A stretch of 64,000 nucleotides of DNA. Origin: CAZDWZ01 sp964509425 (GTDB lineage: Bacteria > Bdellovibrionota_C > UBA2361 > SZUA-149 > CAZDWZ01). Positions 6,046 to 14,727 of the stretch are shown here, piece by piece. The stretch covers positions 1 through 64,000 of the forward strand of contig CAZDWZ010000016.1 of assembly GCA_964509425.1 (NCBI GenBank), read 5' to 3'. Numbering within the stretch: position 1 is the stretch's first letter; each line of letters starts with the position of its first letter. The translations under genes and the position numbers were made by a program. The notes below the pieces were generated by a model. The model was not told the DNA's origin. It ran no database searches and saw only the letters and a program-made list of their open reading frames with translations.

Positions 6046-8835
6046 TCAGGTCCGGCCCGTTTTTGTGGGGAGCGGCGGCAGCTCACCTCTTTCAATTTTT
6101 CCAAAGGTCACCTTCAGCCACTCGCTGAGCTCCGCGAATTTGCGGCGTCTTGCCTTCGGCTCCAGAAATATCGAATACCGAAATCGTTTCGGCGCCCACT
6201 CGGGCCGGTGAAAACGGCTTAATTCGGTCTTCCGGTCCGTCTCGACTTCAAGAAGATCCTCGACGAGCGAGTCGGCTCGTCCGAACGGTATTCCGACGAG
6301 CTTTCCTTTCCGCTCGACGAATCTCATTCCACCCGATGAGGTCGAGTCCTCGGCGAGCGTCGAGACGAAATAGTCAAGCACTTCCGGACAAGAGTGGTTA
6401 AACAGCTTCCTCAAGGTCTCGGCGGGGTGGGTGGGATATACGGAACCGAATGTCTTCGATCCGAAGCGGCAGGCAGTCGATTCCGCCGTCTGCGTGTCGA
6501 GAGAAAGGAAATCGTCCACGATTCCAGAGCTCGACTGGACGAGCCCATGAGGAAGGGCTTCGCGATCATCCTTGAGCAGCGAATCGAGCCGGCGAAATCC
6601 TTCGTCCCGATCCGCCGGGTTACGGGTCAAAATAATCGACCCCCAATAATGCCGCCACCGAGCGACAATCGCCTCTTCCTTCTCCTTTTCGAGCCGGTTT
6701 CTTTCTTCACGATTCGAAGAGTCGGATGGTCCCGGCGGGGGCGGAGTGATTGTACTTCCAAGCCATTCGCGGGCAAGCGCCGAGCCCTCCGGAACATTCA
6801 TCTGGTACACCAGAGCTCCGATGACATCCTGCAGATGAATATCGAAGTCGCGATACCGTTTGATTGCGACCTCGATCAATCGCGGGTCCTTTTTTGCCGC
6901 GAGCTCCGAGAAATTTTGCCGAAAGTGATTTCGCTCCTGAGTTTTGTATAATCCTTGGAGCAAGAGGTCCGAGACAGGAACGCCCCGGTGCGCAGCGCTC
7001 CAAGCAGCGATCGCGTTTCGCATCTCTCCTCGTTCCGCTTCAGACGCATCGGCGTAGCGGCCCAAATCAATAATCAATCCTCGCGCTTTCTGATTGATCA
7101 ACGTCGCCACGATTTCGCGCACCTGCGGCAGTTGACGCGAAGGGTGAAAGCTTCGCCCGTATCCAACGGAAGGGAGATAATTTTTGTCATCGAGCCAATC
7201 GGCGAGAAGGAAGATATTCTCCGGATTATCAAGCAAGACGCCCAACTCGTTGAAGGGATTAATGACCGGTTCGCCCGCTCTCCACGGAGGGCGGGGTGAC
7301 CCACTTTGAGGATCTTCGAATCGGAGGGCACCCGGTTGACCCATTTGATAACAGTTTAGCAATCGAAGCCGCGGGGCGAGGAACTGCACCTGCTCTGCCA
7401 CGCTCAGCGACTTTTTTTTCGTCTCCCAGTCAGCGGGCTCAGGAAGCGAGAAATCGCGAAAATCGTCTCCCCGCCGTTCCAGCTGAGCTGCCAGCTCCTT
7501 AGCCCGTCCTTGATAGCGGTATCCATCGAAGGGCGGCTCCGACAGATGTTTCGCGAGCTCGAGGGCGGTGAGATAATCCCGCCTTTGGAAACTCTCGACC
7601 ATCTCGATGTGGTAGAGGTTTCCCAGCCCACTTTGAACGATTTGCTTTAGCTCCCGAGAATCTTTGAATCCATCGAGAGCCGGAAAGAGAATTTCCGACG
7701 CCCCGAGTTTATCGCCCTCCGCATACAGACGGGCGGCCACACTCATTTCTGGAACGCTAAAGTGCGGATGTTCGAACTGCGCGGAAAGCGTACCCCATCG
7801 TGAGAATTTTTCAGCGCGGTTTTGTCGCGCCTCCAATCGGCTCCCCAAATCCCTTCTCGCATCTAAACGGGGATCGACCTTGCGCACTTCGACAAGTTCT
7901 TTCAATTTCTGCTTCAGCGAAATCGGGGTGACTCTATCTCTTTCTCCTGAAAACTCATGAACTTCGCCGAAAACATCGAGAAACTTTCCGTACCGGCCGC
8001 CACTCTCGACCATCCAACCCTCGGCCGAAAGCACCGGACCGTGAGGCCTAATCTGTAAATCGTGTTCCAATCTGGCGAACTTTGCATCTCGAGGAACCTC
8101 CGCAAAAAGCATATGTGGATAATTCTCGAGAAGCTCGATGAGCTCCGTGGGAAAGGCACTCTCCGGGTGGAACGTCGGAATTTCCGTGCGGCCGAGCTTC
8201 TCAGCGACGCTTCTTGCGTGCTCACGGACGCTCTGCCGAGGATCATTGAGCAGTGGTTCCAATACCGGGAGGAGCGCTTCCAGACGAAGGTCTTCGATGG
8301 TACTCAATGTTTTGCGGAGAAGAGCCGGAAAGCGAGTCCCCTTCTTGATAAGCATCTGGAAGTACGGTTGTGCTGAAGCATCGGTGGCCTGAGAAATCAT
8401 TGCGAGGACGCTTTCGACACTTCTTTCGTTCGCATCGTTGTCCAAAATCCAGGCAGATAGCGGTTCGAGCATATCAGGGGCAAACCGCGCGTAGCGAATC
8501 TTTCCATACACCGAATGCCGGAGAGATCGCGCCCGGTTCTCGCTGCCGCCTCCCCAGAACGGAGTCGCTGTAAAAGGCACAACTCCGCTTTGTTCGTCAC
8601 GTAGCGTTTTCGTGAGGAGCGAGAGAATCTTTTCCAAGCCAGCGCGGCGCTCAGCATCACCCCCTTGACCCATGACCCGAATCGTTCCCTCAAAACGCAC
8701 CTTAAAATCTTTATCGGCATAGGCGCGATCGACGTCGGCTACCGGGTTTTCTTCAGCGTCCGTAGCAAAAGCAGGGGCGGAGAAGAGAATGTTGGCGCCA
8801 AATAAAATGCCGAGGGCAGTCAAGAAAGTTTTCAT
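6046..8835 (-). CDS. Large exported protein with HEAT-like helical repeats, unknown function
   Basis: This 929-residue protein begins with a signal peptide of 24 residues ending AFA-T, so it is exported. The ATG at 8835 was chosen because it starts the signal peptide directly; a TTG at 8880 would add 15 residues. About residues 140-240 look like degenerate HEAT/armadillo repeats (helices with LEALLPVLEPLLNDPRQSVREHA spacing). The remainder is alpha-helical with Trp/Pro-rich stretches (for example DWLDD and ITPPPPGPSDSS) and no enzyme motif that I can identify. It is transcribed alone, convergent with the small membrane gene at 6026. I do not recognise a family. Confidence 0.8.
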   Translation of the reverse strand: MKTFLTALGILFGANILFSAPAFATDAEENPVADVDRAYADKDFKVRFEGTIRVMGQGGDAERRAGLEKILSLLTKTLRDEQSGVVPFTATPFWGGGSENRARSLRHSVYGKIRYARFAPDMLEPLSAWILDNDANERSVESVLAMISQATDASAQPYFQMLIKKGTRFPALLRKTLSTIEDLRLEALLPVLEPLLNDPRQSVREHARSVAEKLGRTEIPTFHPESAFPTELIELLENYPHMLFAEVPRDAKFARLEHDLQIRPHGPVLSAEGWMVESGGRYGKFLDVFGEVHEFSGERDRVTPISLKQKLKELVEVRKVDPRLDARRDLGSRLEARQNRAEKFSRWGTLSAQFEHPHFSVPEMSVAARLYAEGDKLGASEILFPALDGFKDSRELKQIVQSGLGNLYHIEMVESFQRRDYLTALELAKHLSEPPFDGYRYQGRAKELAAQLERRGDDFRDFSLPEPADWETKKKSLSVAEQVQFLAPRLRLLNCYQMGQPGALRFEDPQSGSPRPPWRAGEPVINPFNELGVLLDNPENIFLLADWLDDKNYLPSVGYGRSFHPSRQLPQVREIVATLINQKARGLIIDLGRYADASEAERGEMRNAIAAWSAAHRGVPVSDLLLQGLYKTQERNHFRQNFSELAAKKDPRLIEVAIKRYRDFDIHLQDVIGALVYQMNVPEGSALAREWLGSTITPPPPGPSDSSNREERNRLEKEKEEAIVARWRHYWGSIILTRNPADRDEGFRRLDSLLKDDREALPHGLVQSSSGIVDDFLSLDTQTAESTACRFGSKTFGSVYPTHPAETLRKLFNHSCPEVLDYFVSTLAEDSTSSGGMRFVERKGKLVGIPFGRADSLVEDLLEVETDRKTELSRFHRPEWAPKRFRYSIFLEPKARRRKFAELSEWLKVTFGKIERGELPPLPTKTGRT

Positions 8836-9005
8836 GAATGCGTTATGCGAAAGGCCAACGTCTTCAGGATCTTTAATCAACGTTTGCGCTCGAATGAACC
8901 GCAGCGCTCATTTGCCTTTTCGTTACAATTTTCAATCAATGAGAGAGATTCAAGTTCTCGCGGTGTTTCTACACGCGTCGCCGACCGTCAACCGCAATTC
9001 CCCAT

Positions 9006-9329
9006 TCATTCGGCGACAACCGGCTTGGGAGGCGGACCGATGATCTCAACCATGTTCCCGGTCGGGTCCGAAAGAAAAGTCGAAAGAACCCCATTTTTCC
9101 GCTCGCGAAGCTCGCCGAGGGTGCTGGCGTCCGCTCGCTCGAACGCAACATGCGGCTGTTCGTGGCTTGGAAGCACGAGCGAAAGATGAATATTCGCGAA
9201 CGCGAGCACCACCTCTTGCGGCGATTCAAAAATCGGACGACAGCTGAAGCTGGTCATGTACCATTTCACCGACCTTTTTAGATCAGCTACTGTGATCGCA
9301 ATGTGATGGACTTTCGATAATTCTTCCAT
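9006..9329 (-). CDS. VOC-family (glyoxalase/dioxygenase-fold) protein
   Basis: This 107-residue single VOC domain begins HHIAITVADLKRSVKWY, the typical first strand and helix with a potential metal-binding His near residue 8, and ends DPTGNMVEIIGPPP, the closing strand with a possible Glu ligand near 95. Proteins of this size act as dimers in glyoxalases, antibiotic-resistance proteins and lyases, so the substrate cannot be deduced. The gene starts 8 bp after the stop of nth and is probably the last gene of the minus-strand unit SnoaL-like/polX/nth/VOC. Confidence 0.85.
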   Translation of the reverse strand: MEELSKVHHIAITVADLKRSVKWYMTSFSCRPIFESPQEVVLAFANIHLSLVLPSHEQPHVAFERADASTLGELRERKNGVLSTFLSDPTGNMVEIIGPPPKPVVAE

Positions 9330-9337
9330 TGGTAATC

Positions 9338-9979
9338 TCAGAGCAAAGTCTTTTCTTCATACCGGCAGAACTCAGCCACCTCGCATTTGCCGCACACCGG
9401 GTTCCTCGCTTTGCAGGTTCGGCGTCCATGAAAAATGACCGTATGACTGAACTGGCACCAATCCTCGGGCGGAAGCTGAGCGGTGAGATCACTTTCGATC
9501 TTCACGGGATCCGCATGCTTGGTCAGCCCGAGCCGATTACTCACGCGGATGACGTGTGTGTCGACCGGCAGGCCGGGCATGGAGAATGCGTTTCCGAGGA
9601 TCACGTTTGCGGTCTTTCTTCCCACCCCCGGAAGCGCTACCAGCTCCTCCATACTTTTCGGAACCTTCCCGCCGTGACGATCGATGATTGCTAACATCGC
9701 ATCACGGATATTCTTGGCTTTGTTCCGAAAGAAGCCTGTTGAACGAATAAATTCCTCGAGCTCCGACTGCGGCCGCCGCACATAATCTTCGGGTTTCTTG
9801 AACTCACGAAAAAGCTCTTTCGTGACCATGTTCACTCTCACATCGGTACATTGGGCCGAAAGCACCGTAGCCACGAGCAGCTCCAAAGGGTTTTTAAAAT
9901 TCAGCTCGCAGTGCGCATCAGGGTACATTCCCTTCAGCACCGAGTATATCTGCTTTGCGTCGGCCTTAACTTTTTTCAT
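9338..9979 (-). CDS. nth: Endonuclease III (DNA glycosylase/AP lyase)
   Basis: This 213-residue protein removes oxidised pyrimidines from DNA and cleaves the abasic site. The helix-hairpin-helix LPGVGRKTA lies at 116-124 with the catalytic Lys122, the catalytic Asp140 lies in PVDTHV, and the 4Fe-4S ligands Cys189-x6-Cys196-x2-Cys199-x5-Cys205 have exact family spacing. The length is close to E. coli Nth (211). The ATG at 9979 overlaps the stop of the upstream polX-like gene as ATGA. A frame upstream to 10048 is only the shadow of that gene. Pairing with a PHP-domain repair protein suits a base-excision repair operon. Confidence 0.96.
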   Translation of the reverse strand: MKKVKADAKQIYSVLKGMYPDAHCELNFKNPLELLVATVLSAQCTDVRVNMVTKELFREFKKPEDYVRRPQSELEEFIRSTGFFRNKAKNIRDAMLAIIDRHGGKVPKSMEELVALPGVGRKTANVILGNAFSMPGLPVDTHVIRVSNRLGLTKHADPVKIESDLTAQLPPEDWCQFSHTVIFHGRRTCKARNPVCGKCEVAEFCRYEEKTLL

Positions 9980-11706
9980 CGCTTGGACTTCGGCTTCTGT
10001 TGTTCGCGGCCGGAAACCTTCAACTTGCTCGACTTCAACTCGCCGCAAAAAGCCGAGAACGCATCGGCATCCATGCAGTTCAGGATGCTCTTCGGCTCCA
10101 GCCCTCCCTTCTTCGCCATATGCACGCCCCAGCGAACATCGCCGAACTCAGGCAATGAATGCGCGTCTGGTGAAATTGGCGTGAGGATCCCGCGTTCCCG
10201 AGCCGCCGGAAGGTAGCTCCAATCCAGATCGAGCCGCTTCGGATTCGAATTGATTTCGACCGCCGTTCCAGTTTCGGCCGCCGCGTCGAGCACGGCTTCG
10301 GTATCCAAGCCATACCCGTCTCGTTGCAATAATTTGCGGCCCGACGAATGTCCGAGAATCGTTGTGTATGGGTTCTGAACTGCACGAATAATCCGCTCAG
10401 TCATCGCAGCCTCGTCCATCGAAAATCGCGAGTGTACTGACGCGACGATAAAATCGAACTCGTCGAGGACGTCGTCCGGATAATCTAGCGAGCCGTCAGC
10501 GAGGATATCGGATTCGATTCCATGGAAAATGACGAATGGCGCAAACTCAGCGCGGAGCGATATCACCTCCGCTCTTTGTTTTCTTATTGCCGCGACTTTC
10601 AATCCTCGTGCATAAGCCGCACTCTGCGAGTGATCGGTCAATCCCAAGTAGCTGTATCCTCTTCGGATTGCTTCTTCGACAAGTTCGCGGAGCGAGTTTT
10701 TCCCGTCTGAATAGGTCGAATGAACGTGTATTATGCCTTTGAGATCCGCCTCCTCGACAAGATCAAACTCTTGTTTGCCCGAAGCTCGAAGAACACGCGC
10801 CGCCTCGACCTCGCCAGTACCTTCTCTCAGCTCCGGGGGGATGAAGGGGAGATTCAGTGCCGCATAGAGCGCATTTTCCGAGTTAACCTCAACCGTCTTT
10901 GAGTCCTTAGAGAGTCCGCCTTCTGAAAGATGAAACCCACTCGCCTTCGCGTACGCTGCAAGCTCCTCAATGTGCTTCGAGGAACCAGTGTTGTACCACG
11001 AATAAAAATCAAACTCCCGCTCTGGTGAGAACAGAAGTTCGATTGAGGGAGAAATCTTCTTTGCCGACTTTGCCAATTCGCCATGCAAAGCCGGGTCAGC
11101 TTCGACGCAGATAACAACGGAGCTCGAGACTGGAAGGTATCGTTTCACCTCACCCGCGACCTCGGCCCGCTTCGCCCCAAGCCGGAGCAGCTTCTCCGTC
11201 GCGGTGCCGGCTGCCGTCCAAGCGTCGGAGAGAAGCATTTTTCCACGCTGTCCCTGTAACGCGATTGCACCGGCAAGCAACTTCGCTTGAGATTTCTCGC
11301 TGAAGCCTTTTACCTCGAGGAGCCGATCCTGCTCGCAGGCTTCGATGAAGGTTTCTAGCGACTTGATTTCGAGTTGGTCCACGACGAGCTTCAGCTTCTT
11401 CGGCCCCAGTCCGGAAAGGTTCATCAATTCCTGAAGGCCCTCAGGAAAGGACTGCTGGAGTTCGGTGAGCAGCCCATATTCGCCGGTCTGAATGATTTCC
11501 TGGATTGCCCCTTTCATACCAGCGCCAATCCCCGGGAGCTTTGATGTCTCCAACTCTTGAAGCAGCTCCTCTCCGGAACTATCCCGTGAGAGAAGAAGCC
11601 GCGAAGCCGACTCATACGCGCGCACCTTAAATGCGTTCTCTCCATTCAGTTCGAGAAGACTTGCAACCTGAGCGAGGACTCCGCCGATTTCTTTTGAAGT
11701 CATCAT
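9976..11706 (-). CDS. polX: PolX/PHP-family protein with an apparently degenerate polymerase site
   Basis: This 576-residue protein has bacterial PolX architecture: N-terminal helix-hairpin-helix domain (LPGIGAGM near 57-64, LSGLGPKK near 97-104), polymerase-beta-like region, and a C-terminal PHP domain. The PHP metal site is intact: HVHSTYSDG at 327-335, LTDHS, GIESDILADG, ASVHSRF, LGHSSG and SPDAH. In the palm, however, the normal G-S/D-I-D motif is absent. Residues 185-204 read GEVKRYLPVSSSV followed by VICVEAD, and the third aspartate position is Glu. TGSSKH at 240-245 remains. So 3'-5' exonuclease/phosphoesterase activity seems likely and polymerisation doubtful. The start at 11706 has GAGGAG six bases upstream and an ATGA overlap with the preceding gene. 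Confidence 0.92.
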   Translation of the reverse strand: MMTSKEIGGVLAQVASLLELNGENAFKVRAYESASRLLLSRDSSGEELLQELETSKLPGIGAGMKGAIQEIIQTGEYGLLTELQQSFPEGLQELMNLSGLGPKKLKLVVDQLEIKSLETFIEACEQDRLLEVKGFSEKSQAKLLAGAIALQGQRGKMLLSDAWTAAGTATEKLLRLGAKRAEVAGEVKRYLPVSSSVVICVEADPALHGELAKSAKKISPSIELLFSPEREFDFYSWYNTGSSKHIEELAAYAKASGFHLSEGGLSKDSKTVEVNSENALYAALNLPFIPPELREGTGEVEAARVLRASGKQEFDLVEEADLKGIIHVHSTYSDGKNSLRELVEEAIRRGYSYLGLTDHSQSAAYARGLKVAAIRKQRAEVISLRAEFAPFVIFHGIESDILADGSLDYPDDVLDEFDFIVASVHSRFSMDEAAMTERIIRAVQNPYTTILGHSSGRKLLQRDGYGLDTEAVLDAAAETGTAVEINSNPKRLDLDWSYLPAARERGILTPISPDAHSLPEFGDVRWGVHMAKKGGLEPKSILNCMDADAFSAFCGELKSSKLKVSGREQQKPKSKR

Positions 11707-12140
11707 GTGAATCTCCTCTTCAGCCAACGAAAAAAACTTCCAAGCACCGGTATCTCGCCATAGACATACGTTGCAGCGTCCCAATGATCGAGATGTGCAG
11801 TCACCTTGCCGTCGTCGTTGAGGTGTACTTCACTTACTCCGACGATCTTAAATTCGGGGACATTCTTTTTGAGCGGATGCCGGCAAAGAAACTCCCACCT
11901 GAGAAATCCTACATTCCCGTCCACGGCGATCGAAGTTATGAAAAAGCGAGGGTTCTCGAGATCCTTGAACATCTTCTCGAAAATTTCCCGAAGGCGATCG
12001 GAGCCGAATGTCTCATGAAAAGGATCGATGAACTGCACGTCTTCGGTCACAAAATCACCGAGGTGATGAAGAGACTCGGGAGAGAGCGTTTCATAGAAAC
12101 TGGCGTATCTCGCTAGAATTTCTGCGGGGGTTTCACCCAT
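11703..12140 (-). CDS. SnoaL/NTF2-like protein
   Basis: This protein of about 145 residues has the alpha+beta cone of the SnoaL-like superfamily: a helix AEILARYASFYETLS, the strand DFVTEDVQFIDPFHETFG, a second helix LREIFEKMF, and the sheet containing GFLRWEFLC and GVSEVHLNDDGKV, closing with HLDHWDAA. Members are ketosteroid-isomerase-like enzymes or binding proteins, and many with this DPFHE...HLDHWD layout are small proteins of unknown substrate. The start is uncertain: ATG 12140 has GGAG 11 bases upstream, and ATG 12149 has it only 2 bases away. Its stop overlaps the polX start, so it is probably first in that operon. Confidence 0.8.
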   Translation of the reverse strand: MGETPAEILARYASFYETLSPESLHHLGDFVTEDVQFIDPFHETFGSDRLREIFEKMFKDLENPRFFITSIAVDGNVGFLRWEFLCRHPLKKNVPEFKIVGVSEVHLNDDGKVTAHLDHWDAATYVYGEIPVLGSFFRWLKRRFT

Positions 12141-12286
12141 AAAAATCATAACTCCGAATTCCCGATCCTCTCCCCTGACTGGGCTGTGTTCCCGCCCGAG
12201 GAAAACGGACGGTTTGCTGGAGGCCGGCACATGCAAGGCCTCCTTCACGCACCGCACTACCTACACTTTCCATGAGTTAACTGCCA

Positions 12287-12415
12287 GTGTATGCTCAGCA
12301 ATTCAAGGAACCTTGGCCGCCCAAGCGGAAACAACACGCCACGGCGTATTGGACGCACCCAGAATGCGCGAGCGCGGCGAACAGAAGTGAAAAATGCACT
12401 GAGGCAGTCGAATGA
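12287..12415 (+). CDS. Possible 42-residue two-cysteine peptide before the MNIO gene
   Basis: A small frame opens after a TAA at 12278 and runs to a TGA whose first two bases belong to the ATG of the DUF692 gene (ATGA overlap). The first plausible start is GTG 12287; there is no ATG and no clear ribosome site. The peptide has two cysteines nine residues apart near its end (PECASAANRSEKC), followed by TEAVE, and no signal sequence. MNIO enzymes modify cysteines of small precursor peptides, so the position is suggestive, but the coding evidence is weak. Another overlapping frame (12291-12473) is Arg-rich and less likely. Confidence 0.25.
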   Translation: MYAQQFKEPWPPKRKQHATAYWTHPECASAANRSEKCTEAVE

Positions 12416-13290
12416 AGAATTACTCACTCACCCCTCTCGGCGGCGGAGCCGGACTTCGAAGCGAACATTTTGAAGAGATTCTTACCAGCCGGCCAGACTG
12501 CCGATGGTTTGAGATCATCAGCGAGAACTTCATGGGGTTCGGCGGCTACATCCGCGAGAGCTTCCAAGAGATTCGGAAGCACTATCGCATCATTCCTCAC
12601 GGTGTCTGCCTCTCCATCGGTTCGACCGATCCTCTTGATCTCGATTATCTCAAGAGACTCAGAGTGTTTCTCGACGAAATCGAAGCTCCTTGGACATCTG
12701 ACCACCTGTGTTTCACGATGGTCGATCACACGAATCTGAATGATCTCATTCCGATTCCGTTCACCATGGAATCCGCGCACAACGTCATCGAGCGAGTAAA
12801 GATCGTGCAAGACGTTCTCGGGCGGCCATTCTTATTGGAGAACGTGACTCGATATCTGACGCTCTCCGGCCGGGAGATGACCGAGAGTGATTTTATCAAC
12901 ACCATCCTTCACGGATCCGGTTGCGGGCTTCTGCTCGATGTCACGAACGCTTTCCTGAATTCCCGATTTCACGGATACGACGCGATGGAGTTCGTAAAAT
13001 CTTTGCCGGTAGACCGAATCGGGCAGATGCATCTCGCGGGATGGGAAGAGGAAGGCGATACGCTTATCGATAGCCACGACGCCCCAGTTCCTGCTGAGGT
13101 CTGGAAACTGTTTGAAGCAATTCTCGCTCTTACAGGTCCGACCTCAGCGCTCGTCGAGTGGGATGCACAGCTACCGAGCGTTGCGCGACTCCTGCAAGAG
13201 GCGGAAATGGCTACGGCCCTGATGGAAAAGGTATGCGGGGAGGCATCGACTTGGAGCGGAGATCAGAAGCGCCTCGCAAACGCAGGCTAG
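12412..13290 (+). CDS. MNIO-family (DUF692) iron-dependent oxidative enzyme
   Basis: This 292-residue TIM-barrel enzyme is of the multinuclear non-heme iron oxidative group (MbnB, TglH, ChrH and bufferin maturases), which oxidatively modify cysteine residues of peptide substrates. The metal-site motifs occur in order: FEIISENFMG, IPHGVCLSIG, TSDHLCF, LLENVTRYL, LLLDVTNAFLNS, IGQMHLAGW, DSHDAPV and LVEWDAQLP. The usual SEHL is SDHL here. The family length is 270-300 residues, so the protein is complete. The next gene, 90 bp downstream, looks like the DUF2063-type partner that delivers the precursor. No BufA-like (DUF2282) precursor with signal peptide is visible; the only candidate is the weak peptide frame directly upstream. 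Confidence 0.9.
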   Translation: MKNYSLTPLGGGAGLRSEHFEEILTSRPDCRWFEIISENFMGFGGYIRESFQEIRKHYRIIPHGVCLSIGSTDPLDLDYLKRLRVFLDEIEAPWTSDHLCFTMVDHTNLNDLIPIPFTMESAHNVIERVKIVQDVLGRPFLLENVTRYLTLSGREMTESDFINTILHGSGCGLLLDVTNAFLNSRFHGYDAMEFVKSLPVDRIGQMHLAGWEEEGDTLIDSHDAPVPAEVWKLFEAILALTGPTSALVEWDAQLPSVARLLQEAEMATALMEKVCGEASTWSGDQKRLANAG

Positions 13291-13380
13291 CCCGTTTGCC
13301 GACAATGAGGGCAAATGGCATGAAGCAAAATTCCATCGAATATTAATCGGGCAGAACAGCAATCCGGGAAATCAAGCAGT

Positions 13381-14277
13381 ATGGCTCTTTCAACGGTACT
13401 CTCCGCGATGCGAATTCTCATCCTCGATGGATGGGAGATTCCGTCCGACATTCAGGCACGCCGCGAACTCTACCGCGAGAAGTTCTCCCCGCTCAGCGAA
13501 AGCGAACTCGAAGATCTCGCGGTCCTCGCACCGGAGAAACTTCGCGTTTACACCAACACTATTTACTCGGGGGAGCGCGGCACACTTGAGATGCATTTTC
13601 CTTTCGTTTTCGCGCTTCTAAAAGATCGGCTTCGAGAGGATTTTGACGGATTTCGCATGGTCCAAGAGCTGCACAAGTTTCGGCCATGGCACGGAAACAC
13701 AACTCTTGCACTCGCCGAGTCGTTCGTCGCTTTCCTCGGGAGCCCGACGTTACCGGCGGGGGAGAATATCTACGCAAAATCAGCGCCCGAAGCTCGCGAT
13801 CTCGCGCTCATGGAGTGTTTTGATCTTCAAATTTCCCGCGGTTTGAATCCCATCGACCTCGGCATTCCGGTTTTCGACCGCGACGAGATTGCCGCGCTCA
13901 ATGTCGGAACACTTCTCGAGCTTACGCTTCTCATTCCTCGAAACGCTCGTTGGTTTACTTGCGAATTCGACGTGCTCGGTTTCCGGACGGCCTTCACTTC
14001 ATCAGACGGTGTTCCGCCTTCAAAGCCAACCGCACGCCGAAAGATGTACGTTGCGGGCGGCAGAAACCGGGCGCATTTCGTGCGCTGGGTTGAGATTTCG
14101 CCAAGCGTTATGAACTTTTTTGACTCGGCCAAAGGCTCATCTGAATTGCCAATGAGTGACCTTGTCGAAGCGGCTCTCGAAAACGTTGACGGAGAATCCG
14201 AGGAGGCGCTGTTTCAGAGCTTTATGGATACATTTACCGGACTCGAGCAGTCCGGAATCATCTTTATAAAAAAATAG
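13381..14277 (+). CDS. Probable DUF2063/BufC-type partner of the MNIO enzyme
   Basis: This 298-residue protein follows the MNIO gene in the same direction. Its first 100 residues match the helical start of DUF2063 partner proteins: LAPEKLRVYTNTIYSGERGTL then MHFPFVFALLKDRL, corresponding to the Y...N...L..FP.V..LLG pattern. The rest is mixed alpha/beta and ends with a short helical tail (SFMDTFTGLEQSGIIFI). In MbnC/BufC systems this partner binds the precursor peptide and the MNIO enzyme. Similarity is only partial, so the assignment rests on the motif together with the neighbourhood. An internal ATG at 13408 is an alternative start. Confidence 0.75.
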   Translation: MALSTVLSAMRILILDGWEIPSDIQARRELYREKFSPLSESELEDLAVLAPEKLRVYTNTIYSGERGTLEMHFPFVFALLKDRLREDFDGFRMVQELHKFRPWHGNTTLALAESFVAFLGSPTLPAGENIYAKSAPEARDLALMECFDLQISRGLNPIDLGIPVFDRDEIAALNVGTLLELTLLIPRNARWFTCEFDVLGFRTAFTSSDGVPPSKPTARRKMYVAGGRNRAHFVRWVEISPSVMNFFDSAKGSSELPMSDLVEAALENVDGESEEALFQSFMDTFTGLEQSGIIFIKK

Positions 14278-14292
14278 ACCCGCCATGACTTT

Positions 14293-14628
14293 ATGGAACA
14301 AATAACCTGGCAAGATTTCGAAAAAGTTGAGCTTCGTGTCGGCACTATCGTCGCCGTAGAGGATTTTCCTGAGGCGAGAAAGCCAGCTTACAAGCTCACA
14401 CTCGACCTCGGCGATCTTGGAACGAAACGATCGAGTGCACAGGTGACGACGCTCTACACGAAAGAAGAACTGATCGGCCGACAGATCGTCGCAGTCTGTA
14501 ACTTCCCCAAAAAGCAGATCGGGCCGTTTCTCTCGGAAGTACTCGTGACAGGCTTCCCCGACAGCAAGGGCAACGTCGTGCTCATCCGGCCGGATCACCC
14601 GGTTCCAAATGGCGGAAAATTGTTCTAG
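14293..14628 (+). CDS. csaA: CsaA-like tRNA-binding/chaperone protein
   Basis: This 111-residue protein is a stand-alone EMAP-II-like OB-fold domain. It starts with WQDFEKVELRVGTIVAVEDFPEARKPAYKL and has the family strands LDLGDLGTKRSSAQVT, YTKEELIGRQIVAVCNFPKKQIGPFLSEVLVTGF and VPNGGKLF. CsaA proteins are 108-112 residues, bind tRNA as dimers and have been linked to export in Bacillus. It starts 16 bp after the DUF2063-type gene and may be co-transcribed with it, though no functional link is known. Confidence 0.93.
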   Translation: MEQITWQDFEKVELRVGTIVAVEDFPEARKPAYKLTLDLGDLGTKRSSAQVTTLYTKEELIGRQIVAVCNFPKKQIGPFLSEVLVTGFPDSKGNVVLIRPDHPVPNGGKLF

Positions 14629-14727
14629 TGCTCGGACCGTTTAGGTCTCGTCCTCAAGATGACTGGAATTTTTGTTTTTATGGCGCCAGAGCACTGTAAT
14701 CTCGAAATGCATTTTCTCTAGAGCGGA

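Noticed and set aside
12291..12473. 60-codon Arg-rich plus-strand frame over the MNIO start
   Set aside because: It overlaps the MNIO gene in another frame and has the composition of a random GC-rich frame; the two-cysteine frame is the better, though weak, candidate.
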